Below, in pieces: positions 6,872 through 14,558 of a stretch of 29,690 bases of DNA (positions are counted from its first letter, which is position 1; each line of letters starts with the position of its first letter). The notes under the pieces were generated by a model. It did no database searches and was not told where the DNA came from. It saw only the letters and a program-made list of their open reading frames with translations. Source of the stretch: a virus; IMG/VR virus record IMGVR_UViG_3300049793_000187, positions 1-29,690 of that record. The stretch is one strand, 5' to 3'. Both the position numbers and the translations under genes were made by a program.

Positions 6872-7387
6872 ATGAATGTTTCGCAAGATAAGTTTAACAA
6901 GCTGGTGATGAAAGCAATTGCTTCATCAATGCTTTCTCCATGTATAAATCTAAAAGTTGGTGCAGTTCTTTTTAATGATCATTATTATAATATAGGGTAT
7001 AATGCCCCTGCAAATAGAAGGTCTCCTACAGTAGATCTTGAAAATGAAACTCTTGCAGATATAGTTCATGCAGAAATGTTTTGCATGTTAAAGACTATAT
7101 CTGAAAAGAATGGTGCTTCAATAATTGTTACAACTGCACCTTGTATCAATTGTTCAAAGCATATGGTTCTTTCAGGATTGAAAAATGTCTATTTCCTTAG
7201 ACACCATAAGAATTTATTTCCCATAGCATATCTTATATACTCCGGTGTCAATGTTTTCTTTGTTCAAGAAAATGTATATAAAGATTTTGCAATAACAAAG
7301 GATATGGGAGAAGATGAAGAAGTACAAAAATTAATCGAAATAATTCAGTTTGAACCAGAAGAATTTTTAAAACAATCAAACTTTTAA
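6872..7387 (+). CDS. dCMP-deaminase-family zinc enzyme
   Basis: A 171-residue cytidine/deoxycytidylate deaminase-fold protein. The zinc and catalytic residues are present: H66-A67-E68 (VHAEMFCML) and P90-C91-x-x-C94 (APCINCSKHM). The N-terminal segment SPCINLKVGAVLFND matches the family's 'S.....VGAVIV.D' strand, and the Asn in GYNAP matches the substrate-site Asn of dCMP deaminases. The expected reaction is dCMP to dUMP plus ammonia, feeding dTMP synthesis or dUTP. The reading frame is open from 6785, but upstream in-frame starts either overlap the previous gene and its terminator (6785) or lie within a few bases of the predicted transcript start (6842, 6851). The ATG at 6872 has GGAAG about seven bases upstream. 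Single-gene unit with its own terminator. Confidence 0.87.
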   Translation: MNVSQDKFNKLVMKAIASSMLSPCINLKVGAVLFNDHYYNIGYNAPANRRSPTVDLENETLADIVHAEMFCMLKTISEKNGASIIVTTAPCINCSKHMVLSGLKNVYFLRHHKNLFPIAYLIYSGVNVFFVQENVYKDFAITKDMGEDEEVQKLIEIIQFEPEEFLKQSNF

Positions 7388-7392
7388 GCATG

Positions 7393-7430
7393 ATTAACCT
7401 ATGACAAACTTTTGTCATAGGTTAATTTAT
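7393..7430 (+). terminator. Long hairpin terminator after the deaminase gene
   Basis: Fifteen-bp perfect stem (7393-7407 with 7412-7426) around a four-base loop. The downstream T-run is weak (TTTAT), so termination may be partial. Confidence 0.65.
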
Positions 7431-7448
7431 GTATATTAAATTTATTGA

Positions 7449-7461
7449 AACAATTGATTAG
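7449..7461 (+). promoter_or_regulatory. AR9-like promoter motif AACA-N6-TAG
   Basis: Exact match (AACA-ATTGAT-TAG), leader of about 29 bases to the helicase ATG at 7488. Confidence 0.65.
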
Positions 7462-7487
7462 CTTTTTTTTTTATTGAGATAACAGCC

Positions 7488-8987
7488 ATGATCATATTTC
7501 AAAGAAATAGGATTCTAGTTAGTGAGATACAAGAAGATTTAAAATCTGAATTTATTAAGAATAATACTGTCTTCCAGAAAGCAATGACATTTGGATATGA
7601 AGAGAAATGGACCGCTATAGCAGAAGTAATGTACAAGGATCAACCATATATAGCTCTTCCTAGAAATTTTCCTCTTAAATACCTTAATAAGTATTTAACT
7701 GACAATGAACGTTTAAAAGACGATTATCATATACCTTATAAAAAGGTACCTATTAAAAATTCATTTCAACCTAGAGACGATGTTCAGGTTGAACTTCTCG
7801 ACTTTCTTATAGGTAGAAATCAATATAAAGAAATTAATGGTAAACCTAGAAGGGCTTTATTTGCTGATACTGGTATTGGTAAAACTTACCTTACTCTTAA
7901 ATTTCTTTGTGGTTTTAATTATATGGGTTGCATCTTTTGTCCTGATGAAAGAGCATTGAAAACCTGGAAAGAAGAAATAGCTAAGTTCACTAATATAGAG
8001 GAACATGAAATAGCCATTGCCCAGGGTAGAGAATCCCTTCCAAAAATATTAAAAAATAAAGATAAATACAAGATTCTTCTTTTTAGTAATAAAACTGCTA
8101 GTTCGATGTATGACAGTAATAATGTAGATGAAGTTATTTCTTTTTTTGAACAAATGGAAATAGCTGTTAAAATCTTTGATGAAATGCATCTTCATCTTAG
8201 AACTATCTTTTTTACTGATATGTATATAGTAACTTTCAGAACTGTATATCTTACTGCAACAAATGAGATGAGAATTTTTGGAGAACAGAAAGTTCTTAAT
8301 CATATGACGCCTATGGAAGATTGTGTCTATAAGCAAGAAGACGTTCCTAAGTTTGATTTTTATAAAGTAGTATATTATACTAATCCTCCTAGAATGGATA
8401 AAAAAGGAATTGAGAAGATAGGTGGTTTTGATGCTCTTCAATACTTAAAGTTCCTTTTGTGTGAGAGACCTAAAAGAACTGAATTCTTTTGGAACATGGT
8501 TCTTCACCCTACTTTCAAGAAAGCTCGTAAGATGCTTACAGACCCTGTAAATCATAAGATAGCTTTTATAGCTAAAACTAATGAAGCAGGAAGATGGATA
8601 GGTAATAAGATTGAACAGAATTACCCTGAATTATCCATAGGATATTTTAATAGCGATATAAAGAAGATGGAATTAAGAGAACTTGAGTTAGATCGTCAAG
8701 TAATCATAACAACTGATAAATCTTTTGCTGGCATTTTAAATATATATAATTTATCAGTAGAAATCATTGCTACTCCTATTACTGCACCTGCTCATATTAA
8801 ACAGATCATGGGTAGATTGCGAGAAGAAGGTAATAAGAGAAGAATTGTATTTCAACTAGCTGATTGTTCTTTTAAGTCAGTTAAAGGAATGATTTATAGA
8901 GAGGTAAAGCTTCTTGAACCCATATGTCTCTCTATGAATACTATAAAAGTTAATGAACCTGAAAAAGAAGAGGTAAACGAAGATTGA
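7488..8987 (+). CDS. Superfamily 2 DNA/RNA helicase
   Basis: A 499-residue SF2 helicase. Motif I (Walker A) is DTGIGKT with G131-K132-T133; motif II (Walker B) is DEMH, D231-H234, a DExH type; motif III is the TAT triplet at 256-258; motif VI is QIMGRLREEGNKR from Q439, with the arginines R443 and R445. About 50-60 residues before motif I is a conserved-looking PRDDVQ segment that could serve as a Q-motif. The family couples ATP hydrolysis to nucleic-acid unwinding or remodelling; in phages, similar proteins (T4 UvsW type) act in recombination, fork restart and origin R-loop removal. I cannot assign one of these roles. It heads a tightly packed operon: the next gene starts within its stop codon. 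The acidic C-terminus (EPEKEEVNED) looks disordered. Confidence 0.9.
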   Translation: MIIFQRNRILVSEIQEDLKSEFIKNNTVFQKAMTFGYEEKWTAIAEVMYKDQPYIALPRNFPLKYLNKYLTDNERLKDDYHIPYKKVPIKNSFQPRDDVQVELLDFLIGRNQYKEINGKPRRALFADTGIGKTYLTLKFLCGFNYMGCIFCPDERALKTWKEEIAKFTNIEEHEIAIAQGRESLPKILKNKDKYKILLFSNKTASSMYDSNNVDEVISFFEQMEIAVKIFDEMHLHLRTIFFTDMYIVTFRTVYLTATNEMRIFGEQKVLNHMTPMEDCVYKQEDVPKFDFYKVVYYTNPPRMDKKGIEKIGGFDALQYLKFLLCERPKRTEFFWNMVLHPTFKKARKMLTDPVNHKIAFIAKTNEAGRWIGNKIEQNYPELSIGYFNSDIKKMELRELELDRQVIITTDKSFAGILNIYNLSVEIIATPITAPAHIKQIMGRLREEGNKRRIVFQLADCSFKSVKGMIYREVKLLEPICLSMNTIKVNEPEKEEVNED

Positions 8988-9262
8988 CATCTAATACTTT
9001 TCAAACTATTCTTCTTACAAGTTTTGTAGTTGAATTGTTATTTGTTGCAATGTATATATTTTTAATAATCGATGCACGTTTTCTTGGTGAAGAATATAGA
9101 AATTCTGAAATTTACAAAAAATTAAAGAAGTATATTCGTAAAAAAATATTTTATATTTTTATAGGAAGCTTTATATTTTTTCTTTTGTACTCTGTATTTT
9201 ATCCTATTGAGTGTTCGGAGTACTTGAATGCATTATTTAAAACAGCCATTCTTCGTAAATAA
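8984..9262 (+). CDS. Small two-helix membrane protein (92 aa)
   Basis: Starts with TTG at 8984, overlapping the helicase TGA (TTGA), with AGAGG just upstream, so it is translationally coupled. Two clear hydrophobic segments (about residues 7-29 and 55-73) are joined by a strongly basic loop (KKLKKYIRKK), which by the positive-inside rule suggests both termini face the periplasm or cell exterior. No signal-peptidase site or lipobox is seen. The next gene's start lies inside its 3' end. The position behind a helicase is odd for a lysis gene; an inner-membrane or host-takeover role is possible, but nothing in the sequence shows it. Confidence 0.7.
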   Translation: MTSNTFQTILLTSFVVELLFVAMYIFLIIDARFLGEEYRNSEIYKKLKKYIRKKIFYIFIGSFIFFLLYSVFYPIECSEYLNALFKTAILRK

Positions 9263-9839
9263 TGCTTTTAAAGCAGAAATTGTAGTACGATCTGAAAAGA
9301 ATTTTAACTTTCAAACATTCACTTCAGAAAGTGCTGATTATTCATCTCTTAATATAGACACTTATTTAGGATTTGAAGTAAGAAAATTTATTGATGGAGG
9401 GCCTAGACCAGAGAAAGGTAGTGCATGGTTTACCTTCCATCAATTTTATGCTTTGCTAAAAGTATTTAAAAATATTGCAAAAAAACTTGAAGAAAATCCT
9501 TTAGACTTTTTTCATGAAGATGAAGAAGGTAACTATGATGTTACTGTTGAAGGTAAACAATATAAGTTTTTAATTGAAGGTATTAATGGAAAGACCATTT
9601 TAGTTCGTCCCGCAGTAATTGATATCAAGAAAGATAATACGCAAGATCTTGGTATCAAAATGATAGTAGAAAACCAAGGTTTCGATACATTTTTTGATAT
9701 AGATACTTTTATCTCGTTTACATTTGCTCTTAGTCAGCTAAATCTCCTTCAGAATGGACAACTGCTGGCACAAATGTATTACAGTCAAAAACTGTTCAGG
9801 GCATTCAATTCTTTAGACACTCCAGTAGAAGAATCTTGA
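9228..9839 (+). CDS. Unknown protein (203 aa), weakly PC4-like
   Basis: The ATG at 9228 overlaps the end of the membrane-protein gene in another frame and is preceded by GGAG (9217-9220) at good spacing. The N-terminal half is strand-rich: a segment reading YLGFEVRKF, a glycine-rich turn, then KGSAWFTFHQFYALLKVFKN. This order (basic strand, turn, 'KG-x-x-hydrophobic' strand, Trp/Phe-bearing helix) recalls PC4/YdbC-type single-stranded nucleic-acid-binding proteins, which would suit a helicase operon, but the similarity is by eye and weak. An acidic loop (FFHEDEEGNYD, about residue 91-101) follows. No membrane segments. Confidence 0.75.
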   Translation: MHYLKQPFFVNNAFKAEIVVRSEKNFNFQTFTSESADYSSLNIDTYLGFEVRKFIDGGPRPEKGSAWFTFHQFYALLKVFKNIAKKLEENPLDFFHEDEEGNYDVTVEGKQYKFLIEGINGKTILVRPAVIDIKKDNTQDLGIKMIVENQGFDTFFDIDTFISFTFALSQLNLLQNGQLLAQMYYSQKLFRAFNSLDTPVEES

Positions 9840-9849
9840 CGGTAAAAAT

Positions 9850-10377
9850 ATGGCAAGAAAAGAGCAGATCATTTCAAAAAGAATACGCTTAGAGCTTGAT
9901 AGCCGTCCCGTAGGTGAAAAGCTTAAAGAAGTAAATATTCAAGAGTATTTGAATATTTTATTTCCTTTAATTGAATCTCTAAGAGTAGTTCTTAGAGAAA
10001 ATAATAAATACTTTACTTCTACTATTATTGGTAGATTTCTTTATGATTATATAATTGATATGATTGATGCAATGCTTGATTTTGAATTTAAATGGAATTA
10101 TGCTTATAGTACTTGGCATTCAAGTTTTAAAGCTGACAAATCTAATAGAAAAGAATACCTGAATACAGGCCCAAATAAATTTTATGAGATTCAAACATAT
10201 TTTCCTGAATCTTCTACTATAGCTGAAGATATAGATCGACTCAATAAGGAGCTTTCTTTATTTATAGAAAAACTTGAAAGAATTGAAAGTTTTGGATGGA
10301 AGGGAATTATTTTCTTTTTTATCTTAAACTATTGCATGGCTAAAGATAAAGCAGAAGATTTTCTTAACAAACTTTGA
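9850..10377 (+). CDS. Unknown helical protein (175 aa)
   Basis: Begins ten bases after the preceding gene; the ribosome site is weak (ACGGTAA). The protein is mainly helical, with an aromatic central part (FEFKWNYAYSTWHSS) and an amphipathic C-terminal helix. I recognise no family. It belongs to the helicase operon by spacing and shares the AT-rich codon pattern of its neighbours. The C-terminus contains a short hydrophobic run (GIIFFFILNYCMA), which is probably a buried helix rather than a true membrane span. Confidence 0.75.
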   Translation: MARKEQIISKRIRLELDSRPVGEKLKEVNIQEYLNILFPLIESLRVVLRENNKYFTSTIIGRFLYDYIIDMIDAMLDFEFKWNYAYSTWHSSFKADKSNRKEYLNTGPNKFYEIQTYFPESSTIAEDIDRLNKELSLFIEKLERIESFGWKGIIFFFILNYCMAKDKAEDFLNKL

Positions 10378-10399
10378 GAACAGTTAAAAGGAAAAGAGT

Positions 10400-11068
10400 A
10401 TGGATACTGAAACAATAATGATGCTTATGGCAGGTGCAATTATAATGCTTGTCGTAGGTATTGTGATTTTCGGTACAAGTGAAGAACCGGAAATCAAACC
10501 ATTTGTTTTCAGACGTAAGAAGTTCAGAAAGCACGTTCCTTTGAATTCTTACCAAGTTGAGCGTAATGGTGAAAACGAAATATATATTTCTCTAGAAGAT
10601 GAAGATGATAAGCTTTTTAATGATTTAAGTAACAATGCTGTTATTGATGAAGAACGTGATATCATTATTGATGAAAGTGATGCAAGTGATATTGCACTCT
10701 TTAATTCAATAATTATTGCTGAAGAAGAGCTTGCTCTTTTTGATACTAGAGATGAAATAGTAATTGTTGCTCCCGGAACAACTACAATCATTGATGAACC
10801 TAATGGTAATGAACTTATCATCAATAATAATACATTGATTGAAGAGCAAGTTATTATTCGTAATGAACCTTTTTATGATTTTAATAACAATGATTCTTCT
10901 AATAATGCTGCACCGGAAACATATTGCCCTCCCGAGCCTGCATATTCAGCTCCTGAACCTTCATATGATTCTTCTCCATCATATGAAAGTTCTTCTTCAA
11001 ATGATTATACACCTTCTTATGATTCTTCTCCGAGTGATAGCTCTTCAAGTTTTTCATTCAGTGATTAG
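10400..11068 (+). CDS. Membrane-anchored acidic protein with Ser/Pro/Tyr-rich tail
   Basis: A good ribosome site (AAAAGGAAAAG) precedes the ATG. Residues 7-25 form a single N-terminal hydrophobic helix (MMLMAGAIIMLVVGIVIFG), followed by a basic stretch (RRKKFRKH), so the body is probably cytoplasmic. Residues 60-150 are acidic with many Ile/Glu/Asp; residues from about 165 are low-complexity repeats built on S-Y-D-S-S-P and E-P-x-Y. There is no cysteine lipobox, which speaks against an outer-membrane spanin. Function unknown; it may be a scaffold or membrane tether. A short reading frame overlaps its stop codon in the +1 frame. Confidence 0.75.
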   Translation: MDTETIMMLMAGAIIMLVVGIVIFGTSEEPEIKPFVFRRKKFRKHVPLNSYQVERNGENEIYISLEDEDDKLFNDLSNNAVIDEERDIIIDESDASDIALFNSIIIAEEELALFDTRDEIVIVAPGTTTIIDEPNGNELIINNNTLIEEQVIIRNEPFYDFNNNDSSNNAAPETYCPPEPAYSAPEPSYDSSPSYESSSSNDYTPSYDSSPSDSSSSFSFSD

Positions 11069-11180
11069 TCTTTTAGAATTCTTCTGTAGACTCTTTAGTT
11101 TCGATATGTATGAAGAGGAAATAGATGACAGAGATTCTGATGGCTATTATATCGATGAAGCTGATATAGGTCTTAGATAA
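11061..11180 (+). CDS. Possible small coupled ORF (39 aa) or +1 frameshift extension
   Basis: In the +1 frame relative to the preceding gene, a GTG at 11061 overlaps its stop region and opens 39 codons: a hydrophobic/amphipathic start (ISLLEFFCRLFSF) and an acidic end (YEEEIDDRDSDGYYIDEADI). It ends one base before the terminator region, so this DNA is transcribed, and the acidic C-terminal codons look like the phage's normal coding style. There is no separate ribosome site. It could be translated by coupling, start internally at ATG 11106, or be the C-terminus of a frameshifted longer product. Confidence 0.35.
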   Translation: MISLLEFFCRLFSFDMYEEEIDDRDSDGYYIDEADIGLR

Positions 11181-11188
11181 AAATTAGA

Positions 11189-11225
11189 AAGATAGGTATT
11201 AGTATTCTACCTATCTTTTTTTTTT
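11189..11225 (+). terminator. Rho-independent terminator of the helicase operon
   Basis: Ten-bp stem AAGATAGGTA/TACCTATCTT (11189-11198 with 11208-11217) running into ten or so T residues. Confidence 0.85.
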
Positions 11226-11242
11226 GTATTTTTTCATAATTT

Positions 11243-11255
11243 AACAGTTTAATAG
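11243..11255 (+). promoter_or_regulatory. AR9-like promoter motif AACA-N6-TAG
   Basis: Exact match (AACA-GTTTAA-TAG), directly behind a terminator and about 30 bases before the ATG at 11283. Confidence 0.65.
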
Positions 11256-11282
11256 TCTTTTCTTATTATAGGTTTATGTATT

Positions 11283-12515
11283 ATGGGAAGAATTCTAAAT
11301 GCTGAAGAAATCACTCAGAATCTTGTAACTACATATCTCAAGAATGCAACACAAGACTATTCTGTATTTCTTAAATCGGCTCCTACTTTTATAACTTATT
11401 ATTCAAAAAATGCTTTTCTTTCAACTTACGATAAAGCTTTTCAAACAGCATTTCAAACTATAGGTGCCGAATCTCCTATTAAGTTTGATAAGATAAAAAA
11501 TCTTCCGATTTATTCTGTTCAGAATAGTTCCTTTGGAACTGAGATAACTGATTTTGGTATTTCTGGCGACGTAAAATCAAATGCCATTATTATTCCTAAC
11601 ACTGTAATTCCAATGGTAGATGATTGCTTTATTGTTCCATACAATAATGTACTGAAACTCTTTCAAGTTACAGATGTTGAAGTAGACAACTACAATGACA
11701 ATAAATATTATAAGATTACTTTCGGTCTTTCTTCTTATAATATATCTGATATAGATGCTCAGGTAGATAAGACACTATTTACTGATTATAAGCTTCTTGG
11801 TAATGAAACTATTACCCCTTTTACTGAAGTAGATAATTATACTGCTTATTCAAATCTTCAGCTTCTTGCAGATTCTTTGATAATGAATTATAATGATAAG
11901 TATTATGATGAGAATCTTACTTATTATGTAGACAAACAGACAGTGAATCTTACTGACTATTTTATTTTGGATCACAATCTTAATAACTTTATAGCTGAAA
12001 ATAAAATAAATGTAATGAACTTTGTATATCGTTCATATAATTACATTAATAGAGATCTTCTTGAAAATGTAGATAGAGTCAAGTACAAAAAGACTATATT
12101 TATGCATATGAAGGATTCTGCTGTTGATCTTACTACTAATGTCATTTATAAGAATAATCTTGTTAATCCTTATTCAAAGACTCTTTATTCTGCTGCTTGG
12201 ATGTACAAGACGCCTTACAATACTATAACTGAAGAAGATAGTACATTTACTCCGGGTATTACCGATGTACTTGTTACTCCTCTTCCTTCTAATGTTTATG
12301 ATGCCATAACGGCAAATGACCCTACTGGTCTTAACCCTTATGAAACTATCTTAGTAAAATTCTTTAACAAGACTTATGAGACTTCTCCTGGAAGTATTTC
12401 TGACCTTGTTAATGATGCAAATTACTTAGATGACTACGATGATAACTATTATGTCATACCCTTGTGTCTGTATGTAATAAAGTTTTATATAAATAAAATA
12501 ATCACAAAGACTTAA
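11283..12515 (+). CDS. Probable virion structural protein (410 aa)
   Basis: Unrecognised at family level. The composition is typical of phage structural proteins: rich in Asn, Tyr, Thr and Asp, strand-forming, almost without cysteine, and no membrane helix. The middle contains many short Asp/Asn-Tyr turns (for example DNYNDNKYYK), and residues 100-160 look like a beta-barrel with a PYNNVLKLFQVTDVE strand. It is transcribed alone from its own promoter, next to the head genes, and could be a neck or tail-completion component (T4 gp13/gp14/gp15 position-type role), but I see no sequence proof. The AT-rich codon pattern suggests a low-copy virion part, unlike the capsid gene. No clear terminator follows. 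Confidence 0.75.
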   Translation: MGRILNAEEITQNLVTTYLKNATQDYSVFLKSAPTFITYYSKNAFLSTYDKAFQTAFQTIGAESPIKFDKIKNLPIYSVQNSSFGTEITDFGISGDVKSNAIIIPNTVIPMVDDCFIVPYNNVLKLFQVTDVEVDNYNDNKYYKITFGLSSYNISDIDAQVDKTLFTDYKLLGNETITPFTEVDNYTAYSNLQLLADSLIMNYNDKYYDENLTYYVDKQTVNLTDYFILDHNLNNFIAENKINVMNFVYRSYNYINRDLLENVDRVKYKKTIFMHMKDSAVDLTTNVIYKNNLVNPYSKTLYSAAWMYKTPYNTITEEDSTFTPGITDVLVTPLPSNVYDAITANDPTGLNPYETILVKFFNKTYETSPGSISDLVNDANYLDDYDDNYYVIPLCLYVIKFYINKIITKT

Positions 12516-12534
12516 TTTATAAGCTGATTAAGCA

Positions 12535-12547
12535 AACAAAAAATTAG
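12535..12547 (+). promoter_or_regulatory. AR9-like promoter motif AACA-N6-TAG
   Basis: Exact match (AACA-AAAAAT-TAG), leader of about 55 bases to the ATG at 12600. Confidence 0.65.
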
Positions 12548-12599
12548 CTAAAGAAAAATTATTTTCTTAAACCGACGCCTTCATAAAAGAGGAAGAATA

Positions 12600-13166
12600 A
12601 TGTTTGATGACCTGAAGAAGGGTATCCAGGCCCTTAATGATAAAGAATTGGAACGCATTTCTCTGGCCGAGACGCTGGATATTAACGAAGCTATTTGCGA
12701 CGTTATTTCTCCTGAGTTTCTGACAGAAACTGCTGATATGACCGATATCACTGCAGCTGGCACTCCTTTCAATGACAAGATCAATTCTCTGGTTCAGGAC
12801 TTGCAGTTCCATAATCAGGATTATCTTGGCATGTCTGAAGAAGATGCTCAGAATTTTAATCCCGATCAACATCTGTCAGGTGGTAGTGCTGTAAGTGCTC
12901 CTCTGACTGAAGCTCTGCTTACTGGTACTAAGCTGAGTGAAGACAACATGGATGGCCCTATGGATGCCGACATGTATGATGATGCTGCCTGCGATTATGT
13001 TCCTGTCGCTGCTAAAACTGCTTCCACCAATAATGATTATGCCGCAGAACAGATTGATACCCTTGCTGGTATGAATATTGATGATCTGCTGGCCGATATT
13101 AGCGAAGATGATATTGCTGATGATACTAGCTCCGATGATTCCGGCGCTGATAATGAAGACGACTAA
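12600..13166 (+). CDS. Acidic protein of unknown function, probably abundant (188 aa)
   Basis: Good ribosome site (AGAGGAAG). The protein is strongly acidic, increasingly so toward the C-terminus, which is an Asp/Glu/Ser tail (DISEDDIADDTSSDDSGADN). The first 70 residues look helical and folded (DDLKKGIQALNDKELERIS); the middle is Gly/Ser-linker-like. Codon use is GC-rich (CTG, GGC, GCC), as in the capsid gene, so high expression is likely. A small, acidic, abundant protein near the capsid gene would suit a scaffold or head-core role, but that is inference. The next gene starts 14 bases later. Confidence 0.78.
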   Translation: MFDDLKKGIQALNDKELERISLAETLDINEAICDVISPEFLTETADMTDITAAGTPFNDKINSLVQDLQFHNQDYLGMSEEDAQNFNPDQHLSGGSAVSAPLTEALLTGTKLSEDNMDGPMDADMYDDAACDYVPVAAKTASTNNDYAAEQIDTLAGMNIDDLLADISEDDIADDTSSDDSGADNEDD

Positions 13167-13180
13167 GAGGAATTTTAACC

Positions 13181-13756
13181 ATGTCTGATGAAGGTCACGT
13201 AAAAGTTACCATTCACAGTAAAGGTTATGTCCAGTATTTCAAACGTTATGGCCCAATGCTCCACCCTCAGAGAGTCTCAATTGCTATATATGAGTCTATG
13301 AAGAGAATGGGCTATGACGTTCGCATTGCAGAAGATAACAGAGTCATTGCTCCTAATACGAGCAATGATTCTTCTTCTCAATGCAATGGAATAAAGAATG
13401 CTGAAGTGAAGCAGGAAGAAAACACTTCAGTAGATCTGTCTGGATTAACTGAGACTGATATTGATGCATCCTTGGAAAAGATAGACACTAATGCCAATCC
13501 GGCAGAAGAAGTTATTGTATCTGAAGATGATGAAGATCAGCCTCCTGAACAAGTTCATGAAGTAGAACCTGATGGATCTAATATTGATTTTGTAAAGTTT
13601 TCTCGTACTCAGTATAAGAAAATGACAGAAAAGAATCTTTACGATTATCTGAAAAACATTGAAGAAATAATTCCGAAAGAATACCTTCCCCTTGAACAGA
13701 AGCCGAAATCTGAGCTTCTGATGATAGTGGATGCGGTAGTTCTCAAGAAAGTGTAA
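13181..13756 (+). CDS. Unknown protein with acidic middle (191 aa)
   Basis: Second gene of the 12600 unit, with GAGGAA before its ATG. The N-terminal 55 residues form a compact basic domain (HVKVTIHSKGYVQYFKRYG, then HPQRVSIAIYESMKRMGYDV); the middle (about 60-135) is acidic and Ser/Asn-rich, likely disordered; the last 45 residues (YKKMTEKNLYDYLKNIEE and PKSELLMIVDAVVLKK) resemble the two short helices of SAP/HeH-type nucleic-acid-binding domains, ending with 'KSELL' as those do. I offer this only as a hint. It ends just before a strong terminator. Confidence 0.75.
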   Translation: MSDEGHVKVTIHSKGYVQYFKRYGPMLHPQRVSIAIYESMKRMGYDVRIAEDNRVIAPNTSNDSSSQCNGIKNAEVKQEENTSVDLSGLTETDIDASLEKIDTNANPAEEVIVSEDDEDQPPEQVHEVEPDGSNIDFVKFSRTQYKKMTEKNLYDYLKNIEEIIPKEYLPLEQKPKSELLMIVDAVVLKKV

Positions 13757-13764
13757 GCATTTAA

Positions 13765-13799
13765 CCCCCATAGAGTCTCTAAGATCTATGGGGGTTTTT
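13765..13799 (+). terminator. Strong Rho-independent terminator
   Basis: Ten-bp perfect stem CCCCCATAGA/TCTATGGGGG (13765-13774 with 13785-13794) followed by five T residues. Confidence 0.92.
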
Positions 13800-13819
13800 A
13801 TGTTAATTCGGTAGCGAGA

Positions 13820-13832
13820 AACAAAAGCTTAA
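13820..13832 (+). promoter_or_regulatory. Promoter-like motif AACA-N6-TAA
   Basis: AACA-AAAGCT-TAA, the upstream one of two sites before the HU gene; it would give a leader of roughly 180 bases. Confidence 0.4.
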
Positions 13833-13928
13833 AGAAAACTGTTTTACTGTTTAAAATATCATGTTTTCTCTATGAAAATTGCTAATAAAGGCTAAAACAA
13901 CTTATGTGTTTTTTCGAGGAGTTTTTAT

Positions 13929-13941
13929 AACATACAATTAG
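13929..13941 (+). promoter_or_regulatory. AR9-like promoter motif AACA-N6-TAG
   Basis: Exact match (AACA-TACAAT-TAG), 74 bases before the HU start. A small inverted repeat ACAATT/AATTGT followed by T residues (about 13934-13957) overlaps the predicted transcript start. Confidence 0.62.
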
Positions 13942-14012
13942 AAACCTAAATTGTTTTTGTACGATGACCGTTTCAAAAATAATCATTCCGCTATGACAAA
14001 GGAAATACAATC

Positions 14013-14453
14013 ATGACCGCTAAGAAAGAAGATCTGATCAACAAGATTCAGTCAACCCTGAAGGAAAATGGTGTCGATTCGAAGAAGACCGAATGCGAAG
14101 CCGTACTTGAAACCGTCCTGTCTGCCGTGCTCGCTGTGGCTAAGGAACATGGTCAGGTTCGTACCTCCATTGGTACCTTCAAGTTCATTGAAAAGAACAG
14201 CCGTCTCGCTCAGAACCCGCGTACTGGTGAGAAGGTTCAGGTTCCGGCTTACAAGACCCTGCAGTTTAAGGCTGCTTCGTCTGTGAAGGAAACTGAAACC
14301 GTTGCTCCGGCCAAGACTGCTAAGGCCCCCGCTGCTAAGGCTGCTCCGGCCAAGGCCGCTGTTGCCGCTAAGCCTGCTGCAAAGCCGGCTGTAACTGCTA
14401 AGGCTCCTGCAAAGGCTGCCGTTGTTGCTAAGAAGCCCGTTGCCAAAAAGTAA
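14013..14453 (+). CDS. HU/IHF-family DNA-binding protein with histone H1-like tail
   Basis: Residues 1-92 are a full HU-family domain: KKEDLINKIQ first helix, a long second helix, the SIGTFKF turn (HU 'GFGTFKV'), the DNA-bending arm with N68-P69-R70-T71-G72, and the return strand VPAYKTLQFKAA. HU proteins bend and compact DNA as dimers; the arm proline inserts between base pairs. Residues 96-146 form a Lys/Ala/Pro-rich tail of AAKPA/PAKAA-type repeats like histone H1 or the Hc1/HU tails of some bacteria; it should bind DNA non-specifically. Good ribosome site (AAAGGAA), long leader, GC-rich codons and a strong terminator all point to high expression. It shares a 25-base identical tail segment with the gene at 3073. 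A role in phage DNA condensation is likely, but binding to host DNA is possible. Confidence 0.93.
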   Translation: MTAKKEDLINKIQSTLKENGVDSKKTECEAVLETVLSAVLAVAKEHGQVRTSIGTFKFIEKNSRLAQNPRTGEKVQVPAYKTLQFKAASSVKETETVAPAKTAKAPAAKAAPAKAAVAAKPAAKPAVTAKAPAKAAVVAKKPVAKK

Positions 14454-14465
14454 TAAGCTTCTAAA

Positions 14466-14503
14466 AATACCCTATGAGTCCAAAAGATTCATAGGGTATT
14501 TTA
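14466..14503 (+). terminator. Rho-independent terminator after the HU gene
   Basis: Perfect 12-bp stem (14466-14477 with 14489-14500) and a T-rich tail. Confidence 0.88.
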
Positions 14504-14516
14504 TTCCTTTTATTAA

Positions 14517-14529
14517 AACACTTAATTAG
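14517..14529 (+). promoter_or_regulatory. AR9-like promoter motif AACA-N6-TAG
   Basis: Exact match (AACA-CTTAAT-TAG), 32 bases before ATG 14559. A second partial copy (AACA-N6-TT at 14534-14545) follows directly. Confidence 0.62.
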
Positions 14530-14558
14530 ATTAAACACTTTTGTTTAGGAAAATTCAT

